Positions 60,986 to 64,000 of a stretch of 64,000 bases of DNA are shown here, piece after piece. The translations under genes and the position numbers were made by a program. The notes beneath the pieces were generated by a model. That model saw only the letters and a list, made by a program, of their open reading frames with translations, was not told the origin of the DNA and did not search any database. Every line of letters starts with the position of its first letter. Position 1 is the stretch's first letter. The DNA is from Halolamina rubra (GTDB taxonomy: Archaea; Halobacteriota; Halobacteria; Halobacteriales; Haloferacaceae): contig NZ_BBJN01000030.1 of the NCBI RefSeq assembly GCF_000739555.1, positions 1 through 64,000 on the forward strand, in the 5' to 3' direction.

Positions 60986-63220
60986 TCACCGCAGCCGACC
61001 CAGCAGCGGCGTCGTCTCTCGGACCAGCGCGTCCGCCGCGGCCACGGCGTCGTCGGCGTCGGTCGCGGTGGCGTCGCCGGCGTAGTGGGCGCGCTCGTAC
61101 AGCGACGCCACGCGGCGCACGCGGTCGTCCCTGACGCCGAGAGTGTCGAGGTAGTCGGCGACCGTCTCGCCCGCCCGCCGGGGGCGCCGCTGGGCCGCGA
61201 GCAGCGTCTCCACGCGGTCGTACGCCCGCTCCACGTCGGCGACCGGGGCGTCGCGGGGCTGGTAGCGCAGCCAGACGAACCGGTAGAGCCGGTCGTCGAT
61301 GCCGAACCGCCGGCCGGCGGCGATCCCGCCGAACAGGAGCACGAGCCCGTAGCCGACCGTCTCGGGCGAAGGGAGCGACGGCCCGCTCGATCCGCCCGAC
61401 CCGCCGGGGGTGAAGCTCCCGAGCTCGCCCGCCCCCGCGGTCCGCTGGCCGCCGGCGATGTCCGCGAGATCCGGCGTCGACGTGGCGCCGACCGTGTCGT
61501 TCGCCCCCGACTCGTCCTCTGGCGTCGCCGTCGGGGTGGGCGTCCACTCGCCGGGGCCGCTCTGGTTGGTGTCGACGCCCGCCTCGCCGGCCTCGCGGGC
61601 CTGGGAGACCCGTCGTTCGCCCGTCTCCTCGCGGGGCGCGCTCGGCGTCGGGTCGAACGCGACCCAGCCGACCTCCGGGAAGTACACCTCGACCCAGGCG
61701 TGGGCGTTGAGCCCGCGGACGACCCACTCGTCCTCGGCGACGCGCTCGCCGGTCGTGTACCCCGTCGCCATCCGGGCGGGGATCCCCTGGGTACGCAGCA
61801 TCACCGCCATCGTCGTCGCGTAGTAGGTGCAGTAGCCGGCCTCCATCTCGAACAGGAACGCGTCGGCGACGCTGCCCCGCGGCCGCTCGACGTTCAGCGA
61901 GTACTCCTTGCTCGACTCGAGGTACTCCTCGATCGCGACCGCGGTGTCGTACGGCGTCGACGCGTTCGCCCGCTCGGCGACGGCGGCCGCGCGCTCGCCG
62001 ACGCGGTCGGGCGTGCTGTCGGGCAGCCCCAGATAGCGGCTCCGGACGCCGTCGGGGTAGTCGGTGCCGGCGTTCCGCAGCGCCCGCGTCGTGTACGCGG
62101 GACGCTCGCTGACGACGGTGTACGACTCGCCCTCGGCGATCGGCGCCGCCGCCCGCAGACCGTCCTCGGCGGTCACCTGGGTCGCCTGCTGGACGTTCCC
62201 CCGGACGGTGACGGGCTTCCACGCCGCGGGCATGGAGTTGAGCGTCGTCTCGGCGGTGATCGTCTGCTCGACGCTCGTCGTCGCCCCCGGCGGCGCGTCG
62301 AGGCCGCCGCCGTACGGGCGGCTCTCGCCGGTCCGGACCCAGGAGCCCCCGGTGAACCGGTCGTACGCGCCGACGCGCCAGTAGGATGGCCGCTCGGACT
62401 CGACGGTGAACCGGACCTCCGGGGAGAGCCGGATCGCACCGACGATGCCGACCGAGTCCGCGTTGTCGACGACGTTCCCCTCCAGCGTCGGCGCGGAACT
62501 CCCGGCCACGATCGGGCTGGCCCCGCCCCCGGGGACGACGGAGACGGTCGACGTGACCACGACCATGGCGGTGACGACGAGCGCGACCGTGTCCCAGTGG
62601 GCCGCCAGCGCCCGCCGCGGCGCAAGCTCGCCGAGGCCGACGGCGACGGCCGCGCCGACGACGCCGGTCAGCGTGGTGAGGGTGCCGGCGTCGCCCGTGA
62701 GCACGAACAGCCCCAGCGCCGTCCCGCCGACGGCGACGCTGGTCGCGTACCGCCCTCGCAGCGCGAGCAGCCACGAGCCCAGCAGCGGCGCGGGCAGCAC
62801 CGCCAGCGCCCACACGTCCGCCTGCACCAGCCGGAACACCGAGAGCCCGCTGAGCAGCGCCACGAGGTCGCGGAGCACGACGCCGAAGTCGATCAGCGCC
62901 CGCTGGCTGGCGGGGATCGAGAAGTAGTACGTCAGCATGCCGCCGACGAGCACGCCCGCGCTCCCCAGCAGCGCCGTGCGGGCGTCGACGCGCGCGGCCA
63001 GGAAGGCGCCGACTACCAGCACCGCGACCACCTCGGCCGCGAGCAGCGTCGTCCCGCCGACCACGTCGGTGACGTGGACCAGCACCCGGAGGTACGACGC
63101 CGTCAGCAGGGCGACGCCGAGCATCGCGGGCTGGGCGACCGCGTCACGGAGCGACCAGTCCGGATCGACGGCGAGCCGCGAGCGCCGCGGCGACTCGCCG
63201 GACGGCTCGGCTGCGGTCAC
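60986..63220 (-). CDS. TgpA-like membrane transglutaminase-domain protein
   Basis: A 744-residue protein. Residues ~30-230 hold about seven hydrophobic segments; the transglutaminase core follows with catalytic Cys464 (AGYCTYYATT), His507 (GLNAHAWVEVYF) and Asp523 (WVAFDPTPS). A Thr/Ser/Gly-rich stretch, one more hydrophobic segment (near 610) and a DUF4129-like C-terminus end the protein. Family members act as extracytoplasmic peptidases or crosslinkers. It overlaps the DUF58 gene upstream, the usual partner. Confidence 0.88.
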   Translation of the reverse strand: MTAAEPSGESPRRSRLAVDPDWSLRDAVAQPAMLGVALLTASYLRVLVHVTDVVGGTTLLAAEVVAVLVVGAFLAARVDARTALLGSAGVLVGGMLTYYFSIPASQRALIDFGVVLRDLVALLSGLSVFRLVQADVWALAVLPAPLLGSWLLALRGRYATSVAVGGTALGLFVLTGDAGTLTTLTGVVGAAVAVGLGELAPRRALAAHWDTVALVVTAMVVVTSTVSVVPGGGASPIVAGSSAPTLEGNVVDNADSVGIVGAIRLSPEVRFTVESERPSYWRVGAYDRFTGGSWVRTGESRPYGGGLDAPPGATTSVEQTITAETTLNSMPAAWKPVTVRGNVQQATQVTAEDGLRAAAPIAEGESYTVVSERPAYTTRALRNAGTDYPDGVRSRYLGLPDSTPDRVGERAAAVAERANASTPYDTAVAIEEYLESSKEYSLNVERPRGSVADAFLFEMEAGYCTYYATTMAVMLRTQGIPARMATGYTTGERVAEDEWVVRGLNAHAWVEVYFPEVGWVAFDPTPSAPREETGERRVSQAREAGEAGVDTNQSGPGEWTPTPTATPEDESGANDTVGATSTPDLADIAGGQRTAGAGELGSFTPGGSGGSSGPSLPSPETVGYGLVLLFGGIAAGRRFGIDDRLYRFVWLRYQPRDAPVADVERAYDRVETLLAAQRRPRRAGETVADYLDTLGVRDDRVRRVASLYERAHYAGDATATDADDAVAAADALVRETTPLLGRLR

Positions 63221-64000
63221 GACTCCACCCCCGCGGGCCGGGCGGCGTCGACGCTCAGCCGGCTGTCGACCAGTTCGGCGAACCGGTGCTGGCTGCCGCG
63301 CACGTCGACGCTGGCGTCGTCCGACAGCCCCTTGATCACCACGTCGGCGTCCGGGTCGGGGATGGGGCCGGACTCGACCACCGCGAGCGTCCGGAGCATC
63401 GCCTGCTGGCCGCCGTACTCCGGGCCGACACGCATCTCGCCGCGCGGGAGCGAGAGCTCGACGGGGACGCCGTCGCCGACCAGCCCCAGCACCACGCTCG
63501 CGGTCGCCTCGGCCATCGCGTCGGCGCCGTCGGCGTTGGCGCCGGCGGCGACGGTGACCGACTCGGCGTCCGTCTCGGCGGCGAACTCCGTGACGACGAG
63601 CTCGTCGCGCTTGGCGGTGGTTTTCCAGTGGATGTCCCGCAGCGGGTCGCCGGGGACGTACTCCCGCAGCTCCTCGAACTCGCCGCGCTGGTCGCTGCGG
63701 CTGTACTCCTGTAACCGCCCCAGGGAGCGCCGGCCGACCGTGCCGAGGCGCCGGACCCGCGGGTAGACGATCGTCGTCTCGGTGCCGCGGAGCTCGATCT
63801 CGCGCTCGAACAGGCCGAACGCGTCAGTCGCGGTCAGCGTCGCCGGCCCGACCGTGTGCTGGCCGCGCGCCTCGTAGGCGACCTCGTACGACAGCGGCTC
63901 GTCGCCGACCGCGGTCCGGAACGTGATCTCGGCGTCGCCGTCGGCGCGCTCGGCGACGCTGGCCGCCTCGGACTCGACCGGCCGCAGCCCCGCCTGGACG
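63217..64000 (-). CDS. DUF58 domain protein (5' end beyond the window)
   Basis: The frame is open from the window edge to the stop at 63217-63219. The hallmark DUF58 motif REYVPGDPLRDIHWKTTAKR is centred near 63655, and the C-terminal alpha/beta domain follows. DUF58 proteins commonly sit beside MoxR ATPases and TgpA-type transglutaminases; the MoxR gene, if present, would be beyond 64000. ATGA overlap with the transglutaminase gene. Confidence 0.88.
   Translation of the reverse strand, partial: VQAGLRPVESEAASVAERADGDAEITFRTAVGDEPLSYEVAYEARGQHTVGPATLTATDAFGLFEREIELRGTETTIVYPRVRRLGTVGRRSLGRLQEYSRSDQRGEFEELREYVPGDPLRDIHWKTTAKRDELVVTEFAAETDAESVTVAAGANADGADAMAEATASVVLGLVGDGVPVELSLPRGEMRVGPEYGGQQAMLRTLAVVESGPIPDPDADVVIKGLSDDASVDVRGSQHRFAELVDSRLSVDAARPAGVES

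Noticed and set aside
57887-63766. Very long antisense or alternate-frame open frames (over 900 codons at 57887-60634 and 60938-63766)
   Set aside because: They overlap strongly supported genes, have Arg/Pro/Gly/Ala-rich nonsense composition and no family motifs. GC-rich codon bias removes stops from other frames.

Overview
The window is chromosomal DNA of an extremely halophilic archaeon (class Halobacteria). The evidence is GC-rich coding sequence, very acidic proteins, archaeal ribosomal gene order, mostly leaderless promoters (a TATA-like box about 25-30 nt before the start codon), ATGA/GTGA start-stop overlaps inside operons, tRNA genes without encoded CCA, and many Halobacteria-specific families. 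I cannot fix the genus from sequence alone.

Layout. (1) 1-12871 is the S10/spc ribosomal superoperon, from the 3' end of rpl3 to secY, with the RNase P subunit Rnp1 embedded. (2) 12.9-18.2 kb holds a TVP38 membrane protein, a UPF0058 protein, two short repeat arrays, a universal stress protein, an APC permease with Usp domains, and a zinc-ribbon winged-helix regulator. (3) 18.2-30.4 kb is mixed housekeeping and accessory: an alpha/beta hydrolase, a PGF-CTERM surface protein, a ZIP transporter, a GGGP-synthase-family enzyme (archaeal lipids), uridine kinase, an operon of unknown function under two DtxR-like boxes, tRNA-Ser(TGA) with a duplicated 3' fragment, a uracil-DNA-glycosylase-family protein and Mrp. 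(4) 30.6-33.2 kb has moaA and a flippase. (5) 33.5-42.1 kb is the second ribosomal cluster: tRNA-Ser(GCT)-rps13-rps4-rps11-rpoD-tRNA-Leu(CAG)-rpl18e-rpl13-rps9-rpoN-rpoK-eno-rps2, followed by a cupin, mevalonate kinase and isopentenyl phosphate kinase. (6) 42.2-44.3 kb has a toxin-antitoxin-like pair, thymidine kinase and a Yip1 protein. (7) 44.3-55.2 kb is rich in RNA and translation functions: an S1/OB protein with a degenerate DHH core, Elp3, RqcH, an MptE-like enzyme and pelota. (8) 55.3-64 kb has a penicillin-acylase-family enzyme, an HFX_2341-type regulator, a membrane-anchored HTH protein paired with a degenerate subtilase, and the transglutaminase/DUF58 pair that runs off the end.

Five genes (eS4, Usp, APC permease, alpha/beta hydrolase, flippase) each need exactly one extra base to become full length, and in every case the simplest fix is one more G on the + strand. 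eS4 should be essential, so a systematic base-calling or assembly error is the leading explanation. I label these genes pseudogene only to mark the broken frame.

I see no rRNA, CRISPR array, transposase or complete mobile element. The least-explained signals are the DtxR-box operon (25.3-26.6 kb), the 15-bp inverted-repeat element (46.6-46.9 kb), the oppositely oriented repeats around UPF0058 (13.6-14.6 kb), the degenerate DHH protein, the HFX_2341-type regulator, and the HTH-membrane/pseudo-subtilase pair.
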